Assembly (NCBI GenBank): GCA_900547725.1
Contig: URHR01000028.1
Span: 1 to 23,874 of the forward strand
DNA length: 23,874 nt
Direction of reading: 5' to 3'
From: an uncultured Eubacteriales bacterium
Lineage (GTDB): Bacteria > Bacillota > Clostridia > Oscillospirales > CAG-272
Shown here: positions 7,542 to 15,689 of the stretch, one piece after another
How positions within the stretch are numbered: position 1 is the stretch's first letter
How the letters are laid out: each line of letters begins with the position of its first letter
Program-made: the position numbers and the translations under genes
Notes under the pieces: generated by a model
The model's database searches: none
The model's input: the letters and a program-made list of their open reading frames with translations, nothing else
Told to the model about the DNA's origin: nothing

Positions 7542-8246
7542 TTATTCGTTTCCGGAAAATTCTCTGACGCAGCGCCCGTAAGCCGCCACCGGATCGGGCG
7601 CAGCGGTAATCGGTCTGCCGACCACAATGTAATCCGATCCGATTTTCTTCGCTTCAGCCGGCGTCATGACCCGCTTCTGGTCGCCCTTATCCCCCTCCGC
7701 AAAGCGAACGCCGGGGGTAACGGTCAGAAAGTCCTTTCCGCACCGCGCATGAACCGCTCCCGCCTCGCGGGGCGAGCAGACCACGCCGTCGAGTCCCGCT
7801 TCCTTTGCGCGCGCGGCATAGGACAGCACGACTTCTTCCATCGGGCGGTCGATCAGCAGTTCCTCATGCAAAGCCCGCTCGTCGGTACTGGTCAGCTGGG
7901 TGACCGCAATCAGGAGCGGACGTGTTCCGTCCGCACGGGTCAGCCCCCGCACCGCCGCTTCCATCATTTCCTTCGTTCCCGAAGCGTGCAGGTTGCACAT
8001 ATCCACATCCAACCCCGAAAGCACCCGCATGGCTTTCCCGACGGTATTCGGGATGTCGTGCAGCTTCAGATCGAGGAAAATTTTATGCCCGCGCCGCTTG
8101 ATTTCGCGCACAATGGCAGGTCCTTCGGCATAGAACAACTCCATGCCGATCTTCACAAACAGCCGCTTGCCGCCGAAGCGATCGAGAAACGCGTAAACCG
8201 TTTCCGCACTGTCAAAATCCAGTGCAATAATTACCTTTTCATCCAT
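7542..8246 (-). CDS. pyrF: Orotidine 5'-phosphate decarboxylase
   Basis: 234 residues, the usual length of the compact bacterial group. It decarboxylates OMP to UMP, the last step of the pathway. The catalytic motif is FLDLKLHDIPNT with D59, K61 and D64. The phosphate-binding end is IVVGRPITAAPDPVAAY near the C-terminus. The first strand VIIALDF is typical. The ATG overlaps the pyrD stop by eight bases, with GGAG about ten bases upstream, so translation is probably coupled to pyrD. Confidence 0.97.
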   Translation of the reverse strand: MDEKVIIALDFDSAETVYAFLDRFGGKRLFVKIGMELFYAEGPAIVREIKRRGHKIFLDLKLHDIPNTVGKAMRVLSGLDVDMCNLHASGTKEMMEAAVRGLTRADGTRPLLIAVTQLTSTDERALHEELLIDRPMEEVVLSYAARAKEAGLDGVVCSPREAGAVHARCGKDFLTVTPGVRFAEGDKGDQKRVMTPAEAKKIGSDYIVVGRPITAAPDPVAAYGRCVREFSGNE

Positions 8247-9153
8247 TGTGTGCCGCTCCTATGATATCGGTCAGATTTTCAATCCCGTATTTCTCCATCA
8301 CGCGCGGAAGATCCTCCACGATTTTTTTGGAGGCGTAAGGATCAATCAGATTTGCCGCGCCCACGCCGACCGCAGTTGCGCCCGCCATCATCATTTCGAG
8401 CGCGTCCTCCGCCGACGAAACGCCTCCGATGCCGATGATCGGAATCTTCACCGCCGCAAAAACCTTGTACACCATGCCGAGCGCCACGGGAAAGAGCGCC
8501 TTACCCGAGTAACCCGCAATCTTGTTTGCGATAATCGGCTTCCGTCGCCGCAGATCGATCCGCGTTCCCACCAGCGTGTTAATCATGCTGATGCCGTCCG
8601 CGCCGCCCTCTTCGCAGGCAAGCGCAATGGAGACAATGTCGGTCACGTTCGGCGAAAGCTTCATATAGACAGGCTTCTTTGCCACCGCCTTGACGGCTTT
8701 GGTAACCTCCATTGCTTTTTCGGGAGAAGTCCCCACCGACATTCCGCCGCACCGCACATTGGGGCAGCTGATGTTGACTTCCAGAATGCCGACCTGCTCT
8801 TCTTTCCCGAGTTTCTCCGCCAGCGTGACGTATTCCTCCGTGGTCGCGCCGCTGAGGTTGGCAATCACTTTTTTGTGGAAGAAGCTTTTCATATCGGGCA
8901 GTTCATACGCGATAACATGATCCACTCCGGGATTCTGAAGCCCGATGGAGTTGACGATGCCCGCATAGCTGTCCGCGATGCGCGGCGTGGGATTGCCGAA
9001 GCGTTCTTCCACCGTCGTGCCCTTGAAGGAAAATGTTCCGAGAATATCCAGATCGTAAAGCGCCGCAAATTCGCGACCGTATCCGAAAGTTCCGCTTGCG
9101 GGAATGATCGGGTTATCCAGTTCCCATCCCGACAGATTGACTTTTGTATTCAC
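8239..9153 (-). CDS. pyrD: Dihydroorotate dehydrogenase, class 1B catalytic subunit
   Basis: 304 residues from a GTG start. FMN enzyme oxidising dihydroorotate to orotate; class 1B members work with PyrK and use NAD+. The active-site base is C130 in NISCPNV. Substrate and flavin segments seen are NSIGLQNPG, GISMINTL and IGIGGVSSAEDALEMMMAGA. GTG 9153 is chosen because it overlaps the pyrK stop (GTGA), GGGAGGAG lies about eight bases upstream, and family proteins begin with VNLSG-like residues at this point. A longer in-frame reading up to 9231 would sit inside pyrK and is unlikely. Confidence 0.95.
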   Translation of the reverse strand: MNTKVNLSGWELDNPIIPASGTFGYGREFAALYDLDILGTFSFKGTTVEERFGNPTPRIADSYAGIVNSIGLQNPGVDHVIAYELPDMKSFFHKKVIANLSGATTEEYVTLAEKLGKEEQVGILEVNISCPNVRCGGMSVGTSPEKAMEVTKAVKAVAKKPVYMKLSPNVTDIVSIALACEEGGADGISMINTLVGTRIDLRRRKPIIANKIAGYSGKALFPVALGMVYKVFAAVKIPIIGIGGVSSAEDALEMMMAGATAVGVGAANLIDPYASKKIVEDLPRVMEKYGIENLTDIIGAAHNG

Positions 9154-9881
9154 CAGATGATCTCCTCCCGTTTCAGTACCGGACCGTTTACGCAGATGCG
9201 CTTCGTTCCGTATTTCGTTTTGCAGGAGCACCCCATACAGGCGCCGAACCCGCAGCCCATGCGTTCCTCAAAGCTGTATTCCCCTGCGGTCTTGACTGTA
9301 CGTTCCAGTGCATAGAACATCGGAAGCGGTCCGCAGGTGTAAAAGTAGGTATAATCCAGATTCTTTACAACATCGGTCACAAACCCGCGCGTTCCCACCG
9401 AGCCGTCCGCCGTGGCAATATGCACCTCTGCGCCGAGCGCTTCAAATTCCGCGCGGTAAAAGACGTCATCCGCCGTGTTGAACCCGAGAACCACAACCGG
9501 CTTTGCGCCGTTTTCGATCAGTCTGCGGCAAAGCAGATACATCGGAGGAACTCCGACTCCGCCGCCGACCAGAAGCGGGCGCTCTCCCGCGCGGGTCACG
9601 TCAAAGCCGTTTCCAAGTCCGGAAAGCGTATTGATCACCGTTCCGGACTGCGTGCGGGAAAGAATTTCCGTTCCCTTGCCCACCACCTTGTAGATCAATG
9701 TCAGGCGGTCACTCTCCACATTGCAGACCGACAGCGGGCGGCGCAGATAACAGCCCTCAATCAGAAGATTGACGAACTGCCCGGGGCGTGTAATTGCCGA
9801 ATTGTCGCCGCAAAGAACCATTTCCCAGATATCCCGCGCGATTCTGCGATTGCTTTCAACGGTATAGTTGACTTCTTTCAT
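9150..9881 (-). CDS. pyrK: Dihydroorotate dehydrogenase electron-transfer subunit (FAD, 2Fe-2S)
   Basis: 243 residues. It passes electrons from PyrD's FMN to NAD+ through FAD and a [2Fe-2S] cluster. The FAD-binding RRPLS motif is at 47-51 and the NAD(H)-binding GGGVGVPPMY at 106-115. The cluster ligands are C210, C215, C218 and C230 near the C-terminus, in the family pattern C-x4-C-x2-C-x(n)-C. Its presence, paired with PyrD, marks an NAD-dependent class 1B enzyme suited to anaerobes. GAGG lies six bases before the ATG. It follows carB by 12 bases and overlaps pyrD. Confidence 0.96.
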   Translation of the reverse strand: MKEVNYTVESNRRIARDIWEMVLCGDNSAITRPGQFVNLLIEGCYLRRPLSVCNVESDRLTLIYKVVGKGTEILSRTQSGTVINTLSGLGNGFDVTRAGERPLLVGGGVGVPPMYLLCRRLIENGAKPVVVLGFNTADDVFYRAEFEALGAEVHIATADGSVGTRGFVTDVVKNLDYTYFYTCGPLPMFYALERTVKTAGEYSFEERMGCGFGACMGCSCKTKYGTKRICVNGPVLKREEIIW

Positions 9882-9893
9882 TTTGACCTCCCG

Positions 9894-12800
9894 TCAGGAA
9901 TTGATCGTCGACACGCCGAGCGTGGTTTCTTCCAGAACATCCAGAAGAACACGCACGGTGTCAAGCGACGTGAACATGGTGATAGTGTTCTCGGTTGCAA
10001 GCTGTCTGATACGGTGTCCGTCGGATTTTTGCTCCTCGCTTGCCACATCGCCCGTGTTGATGACATAGGCAATATGTCCCTGCCGCAGGGCATCTTCAAT
10101 ATCGTGCGACCCCTCGCCGAGTTTGCCGAGAATCCGCGTGCGGATGCCGTTCTGCTTGAGGAAGCGCGCAGTTCCCTCGGTTGCCTCGATATTGAAACCG
10201 AGGTTATAGAATCTGCGCACCAACGGAAGCGCTTCTTCCTTGTCGCGGTCGCAGACGGTTACAAACACCGTTCCGTAATTGTGCAGCTTCATGCCCGAAG
10301 CCTGCAACGCCTTGTAGAGCGCACGGTTGAGTTTGTCGTCGTAACCGATCGCCTCGCCCGTGGATTTCATCTCGGGAGAAAGCGACGCGTCCACACCCGT
10401 GATTTTGCTGAAAGAGAACACGGGAACTTTGACATAATGCCGCTTCTTTTCGGGTGCGTAAAGGTCAAAGATGCCCTGCTCCTTCAGCGACTTGCCGAGA
10501 ATCACCTCGGTTGCGATATCCGCAAGACTGTAGCCGGTTGCCTTGGAGAGGAACGGCACAGTGCGGCTCGAGCGCGGGTTGACCTCGATGATGAACACTT
10601 CGTCGTTGCGGTCTACGATAAACTGAATGTTGAACAGCCCCACAATCCCGATGGCAAGCCCCAACCGCTTGGTGTATTGCAGAATCACGCCCTTGACGCG
10701 ATCCGAAATGCTGAACGGCGGGTAAACGCTGATGCTGTCGCCACTGTGAATGCCGGTTCGCTCAACCAGTTCCATGATGCCCGGGACAAACACATCCCGC
10801 CCGTCGCAGATGGCGTCAACCTCAACTTCTTTTCCGACAATATAGCGATCCACCAGAACGGGACGGTCGCGGTCAACTTCCACCGCGCTTTGCAGGTAGT
10901 GCCGCAAGCCCGCTTCGTCCGCCACAATCCGCATGGCTCTTCCGCCCAGCACGAACGACGGGCGCACCAAAACGGGATAGCCGATTTCCTCAGCTGCCTT
11001 CACGCCGTCCTCCACGTTGGTCACCGCACGTCCCTTCGGCTCGGGGATTCCGAGATCGGCAAGCAGACGTTCGAACACGTCGCGGTTCTCCGCACGCTCG
11101 ATTGCCTCGCAGTCTGTTCCGATGATCTTCACGCCGCGCGCCGCCAGTTTTTCGGCAAGGTTGATCGCGGTCTGTCCGCCAAGAGAGGCGATCACGCCTT
11201 CGGGCTTTTCCAGTTCGATGATGTGCATCACGTCCTCGGCGGTCAGCGGCTCGAAATAGAGTTTATCCGAAGTGGTGTAATCGGTGGACACCGTTTCGGG
11301 GTTGTTGTTGATGATGATCGCCTCATAGCCCGATTTTTTGATGGTCTGCACCGCGTGAACCGTGGAATAATCGAATTCCACGCCCTGCCCGATGCGGATA
11401 GGCCCTGCGCCGAGCACCACAATCTTCGGTTTTCCCGTATTCCGCCGTGCCTCGTTCTCCTCGGCATAGGTGGAGTAATAGTACGGAATATATGCGTCAA
11501 ACTCCGAAGCACAGGAGTCGATCGCCTTGAACACGGGAACGATGCCCGCTTCCTTCCGCATCCTGCAGACCTTTTCCTCGGTCGTGTTCCACAGCTTGGC
11601 AACCGCACGATCCGAGAACCCGTATTTCTTGCATTCCGCCAGTTCCGGAAGGTCGTTCGGCGCAGCCGCAAGCGCACGCTCGAGTTCCACGATGTGTCTG
11701 AGCTTCCGCAGGAAGAAGCGGTCGATCTTCGTGACTTCAAACAGTTTGTCAACTTCCGCTCCGCGCCGCAACAGTTCGGCGAGCATGAAGAGGCGGTCGT
11801 CGGTTGCATTGGCGATATAGTCCCACAACTCGCCGTCGGTCATCGCCTCGGCTTTGGCGGAGAAAAGATGGTATGCGCCGATTTCCAGCGACCGCACCGC
11901 CTTGAGCAGGCTTTCCTCCAACGTCCGACCAACGCTCATGACCTCGCCCGTCGCCTTCATCTGCGTGGAAAGCCGGTTGGAGGCGCTTGCAAATTTGTCA
12001 AACGGGAAACGCGGCATTTTGGTTACCACATAGTCGAGCGCAGGTTCAAACGACGCAGGCGTATTGGGCAGCATGATCTCGTCAAGCCGCAGTCCGACTG
12101 CAATCTTTGCCGACACCCGCGCAATCGGGAATCCGCTTGCCTTGCTTGCCAGAGCCGAAGAACGCGACACGCGCGGGTTGACCTCGATCACATAGTATTG
12201 GAAAGAATCCGGGTCAAGCGCAAACTGCACGTTGCAGCCGCCCTCGATTTCAAGGCTTCGGATCAGTTTCAGCGCGCTGTTGCGGAGCATCTGGTATTCG
12301 CGGTTGGTCAGGGTCTGGCTCGGGCAGACCACAACCGAATCCCCCGTGTGAACTCCGACCGGATCGAGATTCTCCATATTGCAGACCACAATCGCGGTAT
12401 CGTTTGCGTCGCGCATAACTTCGTATTCAATTTCCTTGTAGCCCTTGACGCTCTTTTCAACCAGCACTTCATGCACGGGCGACAGTTCCAACGCGCCCGC
12501 CATCAGAATGCGGAATTCCTCCTCGTTTGCGGCAAAGCCGCCGCCTGTTCCGCCAAGCGTGAACGCAGGGCGCAGAACCACGGGATATCCGATCCGCTCT
12601 GCCGCCGCAAGTCCGTCCTCCACGCTCTTCGCAATCTCCGAGGGGCAAACCGGCTCGCCGATTTCCTCGCACAGCTTCTTGAACAGTTCGCGATCCTCTG
12701 CGCGTTCAATGCTTGTGCTCTTTGTTCCGAGCAGTTCTGTTCCGCATTCCCGCAGAACCCCCTTCTTCTCGAGCTGGATTGCAAGGTTCAGTCCCGTCTG

Positions 12801-13076
12801 TCCGCCAAGCCCCGGGATAATCGCGTCCGGGCGCTCGTAGCGGATGATCTTTGCCACATATTCCAACGTCAGCGGCTCCATGTAAACTTTGTCCGCAACG
12901 GTGGTATCGGTCATGATGGTTGCGGGGTTGGAGTTGCAGAGCACCACTTCGTAGCCCTCTTCGCGCAATGCCAGACACGCCTGCGTTCCCGCGTAGTCGA
13001 ACTCCGCCGCCTGACCGATGACAATCGGTCCGCTTCCGATGACCATCACTTTTTTCAGATCCTGTCTTTTAGGCAT
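9894..13076 (-). CDS. carB: Carbamoyl-phosphate synthase large subunit
   Basis: 1060 residues, full length. It makes carbamoyl phosphate from bicarbonate, ammonia delivered by CarA, and two ATP. The two homologous halves start with GSGPIVIGQ (14-22) and GAGPIRIGQG (556-565), each followed by an ATP-grasp domain. The last 125 or so residues form an MGS-like allosteric domain (TEGTARFL segment). ATG 13076 is chosen because GGAGG lies eight bases upstream; a TTG at 13091 would overlap that ribosome site. The gene overlaps the end of carA by eight bases. Since only pyrimidine genes surround it, this copy presumably serves UMP synthesis. Confidence 0.97.
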   Translation of the reverse strand: MPKRQDLKKVMVIGSGPIVIGQAAEFDYAGTQACLALREEGYEVVLCNSNPATIMTDTTVADKVYMEPLTLEYVAKIIRYERPDAIIPGLGGQTGLNLAIQLEKKGVLRECGTELLGTKSTSIERAEDRELFKKLCEEIGEPVCPSEIAKSVEDGLAAAERIGYPVVLRPAFTLGGTGGGFAANEEEFRILMAGALELSPVHEVLVEKSVKGYKEIEYEVMRDANDTAIVVCNMENLDPVGVHTGDSVVVCPSQTLTNREYQMLRNSALKLIRSLEIEGGCNVQFALDPDSFQYYVIEVNPRVSRSSALASKASGFPIARVSAKIAVGLRLDEIMLPNTPASFEPALDYVVTKMPRFPFDKFASASNRLSTQMKATGEVMSVGRTLEESLLKAVRSLEIGAYHLFSAKAEAMTDGELWDYIANATDDRLFMLAELLRRGAEVDKLFEVTKIDRFFLRKLRHIVELERALAAAPNDLPELAECKKYGFSDRAVAKLWNTTEEKVCRMRKEAGIVPVFKAIDSCASEFDAYIPYYYSTYAEENEARRNTGKPKIVVLGAGPIRIGQGVEFDYSTVHAVQTIKKSGYEAIIINNNPETVSTDYTTSDKLYFEPLTAEDVMHIIELEKPEGVIASLGGQTAINLAEKLAARGVKIIGTDCEAIERAENRDVFERLLADLGIPEPKGRAVTNVEDGVKAAEEIGYPVLVRPSFVLGGRAMRIVADEAGLRHYLQSAVEVDRDRPVLVDRYIVGKEVEVDAICDGRDVFVPGIMELVERTGIHSGDSISVYPPFSISDRVKGVILQYTKRLGLAIGIVGLFNIQFIVDRNDEVFIIEVNPRSSRTVPFLSKATGYSLADIATEVILGKSLKEQGIFDLYAPEKKRHYVKVPVFSFSKITGVDASLSPEMKSTGEAIGYDDKLNRALYKALQASGMKLHNYGTVFVTVCDRDKEEALPLVRRFYNLGFNIEATEGTARFLKQNGIRTRILGKLGEGSHDIEDALRQGHIAYVINTGDVASEEQKSDGHRIRQLATENTITMFTSLDTVRVLLDVLEETTLGVSTINS

Positions 13077-14175
13077 TTCGGTTTCCTCCAAAGCGTTTCA
13101 TGTTTTCCGTGAACAGATCGAACAGATATCCGCTGTCCTCAGGTCCGGGGGCGCTTTCGGGGTGGTACTGCACCGAGAACACGCAGTCGCGCTCGCACCG
13201 CAAGCCTTCCACGCTTCCGTCAAGCAGATTGACGTGCGTAACTTCCAGTCCCGTCCCTTCGACCGATGCTTCCCGCACCGCGTAGCTGTGGTTCTGCGAG
13301 GTGATTTCCACCCGTCCGTTCAGAAGATTCTTGACCGGATGGTTTCCGCCGCGATGACCGAATTTCAGCTTGTAGGTTTCTGCGCCGTAAGCAAGCGCGA
13401 TCATCTGGTGACCGAGGCAGATTCCGAAAATCGGCAGTTTTCCGCGCAGTTGGCGCACCAAGCCGATAACCGGCGTAACGTCCTGCGGGTCTCCCGGTCC
13501 GTTGGAAAGGAAGAGCCCGTCGGGATTCATCCGCTCGATCTCCTCTGCGGGCGTGTCAAACGGGAACACCGTCACATCGCATCCTCGGCGGTTGAGCGAC
13601 CGCACGATATTTTCCTTCATCCCGCAGTCGATTGCCGCCACACGGCAGACCGTTTTCCCGACGGCGGGAGAGAAACGCACTTTTTTGGTCGACACCCGCG
13701 CCACCGCGTCATGCGGAACGCGATATGCGCCGATGCGCCGCACACCTTCTTCGGTCGGCGTGTCGGCGGAGGTCAGAAGCCCCAGTCGGCTTCCCCTGTC
13801 GCGGATGCTACCCGTCAGGCGGCGGGTATCCAGTCCTTCCAGTCCCGCAATGCCGCAGGATTTCATCCAGTCCGAAAGACTCCGCGTGCTGCGGAAGTTG
13901 GAAGGTTCGTCGTTGCACTCGCCCACCAGAAGTGCGCTCACACTCGGATGCCGCGTTTCGTTGTCCTCGTTGTTGACCCCGTAGTTTCCGATCAGCGGGT
14001 AGGTCATCACCACCGCCTGATCGGTGTAGGACGGGTCGGAGATAATCTCCTGATACCCGACCATCGAGGTGTTGAACACCCCCTCGCAAATGCGTTCGTC
14101 CGCCGCGCCGAAGCGATACCCGAAATATTCGCTTCCGTCCTCCAGAATCAGTTTTCCGTCGTAAATTCTTGCCAT
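13069..14175 (-). CDS. carA: Carbamoyl-phosphate synthase small (glutaminase) subunit
   Basis: 368 residues. It hydrolyses glutamine and channels ammonia to CarB. The N-terminal CarA domain begins YDGKLILEDGSEYFGYRFGA and contains EGVFNTSMVGYQEI. The class I glutamine amidotransferase domain has nucleophile C253 in FGICLGHQ, with H338 and E340 (QYHPES) completing the triad. ATG 14175 has GGAGG nine bases upstream and lies 28 bases inside the end of pyrC. A longer in-frame start within pyrC was rejected because CarA proteins begin near MARIYDG. Confidence 0.97.
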   Translation of the reverse strand: MARIYDGKLILEDGSEYFGYRFGAADERICEGVFNTSMVGYQEIISDPSYTDQAVVMTYPLIGNYGVNNEDNETRHPSVSALLVGECNDEPSNFRSTRSLSDWMKSCGIAGLEGLDTRRLTGSIRDRGSRLGLLTSADTPTEEGVRRIGAYRVPHDAVARVSTKKVRFSPAVGKTVCRVAAIDCGMKENIVRSLNRRGCDVTVFPFDTPAEEIERMNPDGLFLSNGPGDPQDVTPVIGLVRQLRGKLPIFGICLGHQMIALAYGAETYKLKFGHRGGNHPVKNLLNGRVEITSQNHSYAVREASVEGTGLEVTHVNLLDGSVEGLRCERDCVFSVQYHPESAPGPEDSGYLFDLFTENMKRFGGNRNA

Positions 14176-15365
14176 ACCGTTTTCCCTCCCGTGACCGTTG
14201 CCACGCATCTTCCTTTCACCGTCCACCCCGCGAACGGTGTGCTTTTTCCCATCGACGCAAAACGCGTGGGGTCAACCGTGTAAGGGCTTGCCAACTCAAA
14301 CACGGCATAATCTTCCCCGCAGGTCGGAATTCCGAACCGCCGCCGCGGATTTGTGCCGAGCAGGTCGGTCAGCTTCCCCGTCGTCAGCACTCCGCCCAGA
14401 ACCAGTTTCGTATACAGAACCGCAAACGCCGTTTCCAGTCCCGTAATGCCGAACAGACTGCCCTGTAGTCCGCGCGCCTTTTCCTCTACGCTGTGCGGCG
14501 CGTGGTCGGTTGCAATCATATCAACCGTTCCGTCCGCAATCCCCTCCAGCAACGCTTCGCGATCCGCTTCGCTCCGCAGCGGCGGGTTCATCTTAAAACG
14601 CCCGTCCTCTTCCAGATCGCGGTCGGTCAGCACCAGATAGTGCGGCGCAGTCTCGCAGGTCACATTCACGCCAGACCGCTTTGCCTGTCGGATCAGTTCC
14701 ACGCTCTCTTTGGTGGAAACATGGCAGACATGATAGGCAACGCCGGTTTCCTCCGCCAGAAGTAGGTCGCGTTCCACCTGTTTGTATTCGCTCGCCGAAG
14801 AGATTCCGCGATGTCCGTGCGCCCGCGCATAATCGCCGTCGTGGATGTATCCTCCGTCAAGCAGGGACTTGTCCTCGCAGTGCGCCGCGATGATTTTGCC
14901 GAGCGCCCGCGCCCGCAACATGGCTTCCCGCATCAGTCCCGTATCCTGCACCCCGCGCCCGTCATCCGAAAATGCGCAGACGCGCGACGCCATGCCTTCC
15001 ATATCCGAAAGCCGTTTTCCCTCCTCGCCCATCGTAATCGCTCCGTAGGGCAGAACCCGTATCACCGCGTCGCGGCGGATGATCTCCTCCTCGACGGCAA
15101 GCGTTCCGGGCGTGTCGGGAACAGGATCAAGATTCGGCATGGCACACAGCGCCGTGTACCCGCCGCGCGCGCCTGCGCGGCTTCCGCTTCCGATGGTCTC
15201 CTTATAAGAAAAGCCCGGCTCTCTCATGTGAACGTGAACGTCACAGAAGGCCGGACATATCAAATAGGAATCGGAAAAAACAGGAACAAGACCGTCGCCC
15301 TTGGCAAACAGTTCCAACACGGGACGAATTGCCGGATTTTCGAATCGGTCGGTGCGAATCGTCAT
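14148..15365 (-). CDS. pyrC: Dihydroorotase
   Basis: 405 residues. Zinc amidohydrolase that closes carbamoyl-aspartate to dihydroorotate. Metal and substrate residues seen: DVHVHMREPG (H44, H46, R48), H162 in AAHCED, the HVSTKES segment near 215, KMNPPLR, and D287 in ATDHAPH. This is the long, amidohydrolase-type enzyme found in Bacillus and other Firmicutes. It is the first gene of the operon. ATG 15365 has AGGAG eight bases upstream. An open frame extends further to 15488 but runs through the leader structures and is not coding. Confidence 0.97.
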   Translation of the reverse strand: MTIRTDRFENPAIRPVLELFAKGDGLVPVFSDSYLICPAFCDVHVHMREPGFSYKETIGSGSRAGARGGYTALCAMPNLDPVPDTPGTLAVEEEIIRRDAVIRVLPYGAITMGEEGKRLSDMEGMASRVCAFSDDGRGVQDTGLMREAMLRARALGKIIAAHCEDKSLLDGGYIHDGDYARAHGHRGISSASEYKQVERDLLLAEETGVAYHVCHVSTKESVELIRQAKRSGVNVTCETAPHYLVLTDRDLEEDGRFKMNPPLRSEADREALLEGIADGTVDMIATDHAPHSVEEKARGLQGSLFGITGLETAFAVLYTKLVLGGVLTTGKLTDLLGTNPRRRFGIPTCGEDYAVFELASPYTVDPTRFASMGKSTPFAGWTVKGRCVATVTGGKTVWQEFTTEN

Positions 15366-15510
15366 GCTTCGTTCTCCTTTCCAAAGGGTAAAAAACCTGT
15401 CCGATGGGGGCAGGTTGGATACGGAAAGAAACGGGCATCTATTGCCCCGCTCAGGTTCTCCGCTTCCGACGACCGTCTGCCCCGCCACAATCGGTAACCC
15501 TTATCTTATT
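15366..15510 (-). promoter_or_regulatory. Structured leader of the pyr operon, candidate attenuator
   Basis: A leader of about 145 nt between the predicted start site and pyrC. It ends in a terminator-like hairpin (15390-15416). GGGGCAG at 15483-15477 is complementary over 7 nt to CTGCCCC in the 5' arm of that hairpin (15413-15407), so the two pairings exclude each other. AACCTG occurs twice, at 15457-15452 and in the terminator arm (15416-15411). A further hairpin GGGCA-ATAGA-TGCCC occupies 15447-15433. The stretch CCUGAGCGG partly resembles the PyrR-binding loop core CCNGNGAGG, with one mismatch, but its flanks do not form the usual stem. Control by UMP through PyrR-like attenuation is a reasonable inference, not a demonstration. 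Confidence 0.5.
15390..15416 (-). terminator. Intrinsic terminator in the pyr leader
   Basis: AACCTG pairs with CAGGTT, extended inward past one C/A mismatch by CC/GG, followed by a run of six U in the transcript. It lies about 25 bases before the pyrC start codon, after a promoter, which is the usual place for an attenuator. Confidence 0.6.
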
Positions 15511-15516
15511 TTCTCT

Positions 15517-15545
15517 ATTGTACCACAAATCGCAGCTTTTGTCAA
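15517..15545 (-). promoter_or_regulatory. Promoter of the pyrimidine operon
   Basis: Perfect TTGACA (15540-15545), a 17-base spacer and TACAAT (15517-15522). The sequence around the -35, TTGACAAAAGCTGC, closely matches the signalling operon promoter (TTGACAAAGCTGC at 5793-5781). The IS element ends only about 48 bases upstream. Confidence 0.85.
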
Positions 15546-15592
15546 GGGATTCCGAAAATTTTCTTTCCCGTTTGTTGTTGTGTTACAATAGG

Positions 15593-15605
15593 TGTGAGAC
15601 CAAAA
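15593..15605 (+). repeat. Left terminal inverted repeat of the IS element
   Basis: TGTGAGACCAAAA, identical to the reverse complement of 16692-16704. Imperfect similarity (A-rich) continues a further ten or so bases inward. Confidence 0.85.
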
Positions 15606-15625
15606 GCGAAAAAGCTATAGAAAAA

Positions 15626-15688
15626 GTGATTGAGTTCTGACAGAATAGAATTCCCCCTAACCCCACTTAACAGAAAGGACTCAATCAC
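15626..15688 (+). promoter_or_regulatory. Hairpin masking the transposase ribosome site
   Basis: 15626-15637 (GTGATTGAGTTC) is complementary to 15677-15688 (GGACTCAATCAC) over 12 positions with one G-U pair. The 3' arm covers the GGA of the AAAGGA ribosome site (15674-15679) and ends one base before the ATG at 15690. A transcript entering from outside would fold this and hide the start, whereas a transcript starting inside the left arm would not. Confidence 0.55.
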
Positions 15689-15689
15689 C

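Noticed and set aside
9144..13112. Very long plus-strand open frame (1322 codons) opposite carB and pyrK
   Set aside because: It is exactly antisense to two complete, well-conserved enzymes, has no recognisable domains and is rich in His/Arg as expected for the complement of GC-rich coding sequence. Such shadows also occur opposite the kinase, pyrB, pyrD, purA and purB genes.
15366..15488. In-frame extension of pyrC through the leader
   Set aside because: It runs through the terminator hairpin and competing elements; ATG 15365 has a proper ribosome site and matches the family start.
15440..15510. T-box or other known riboswitch in the pyr leader
   Set aside because: GGGUUACCG superficially recalls a T-box core, but the conserved GGUGG-ACCGCG sequence and specifier stem are absent.
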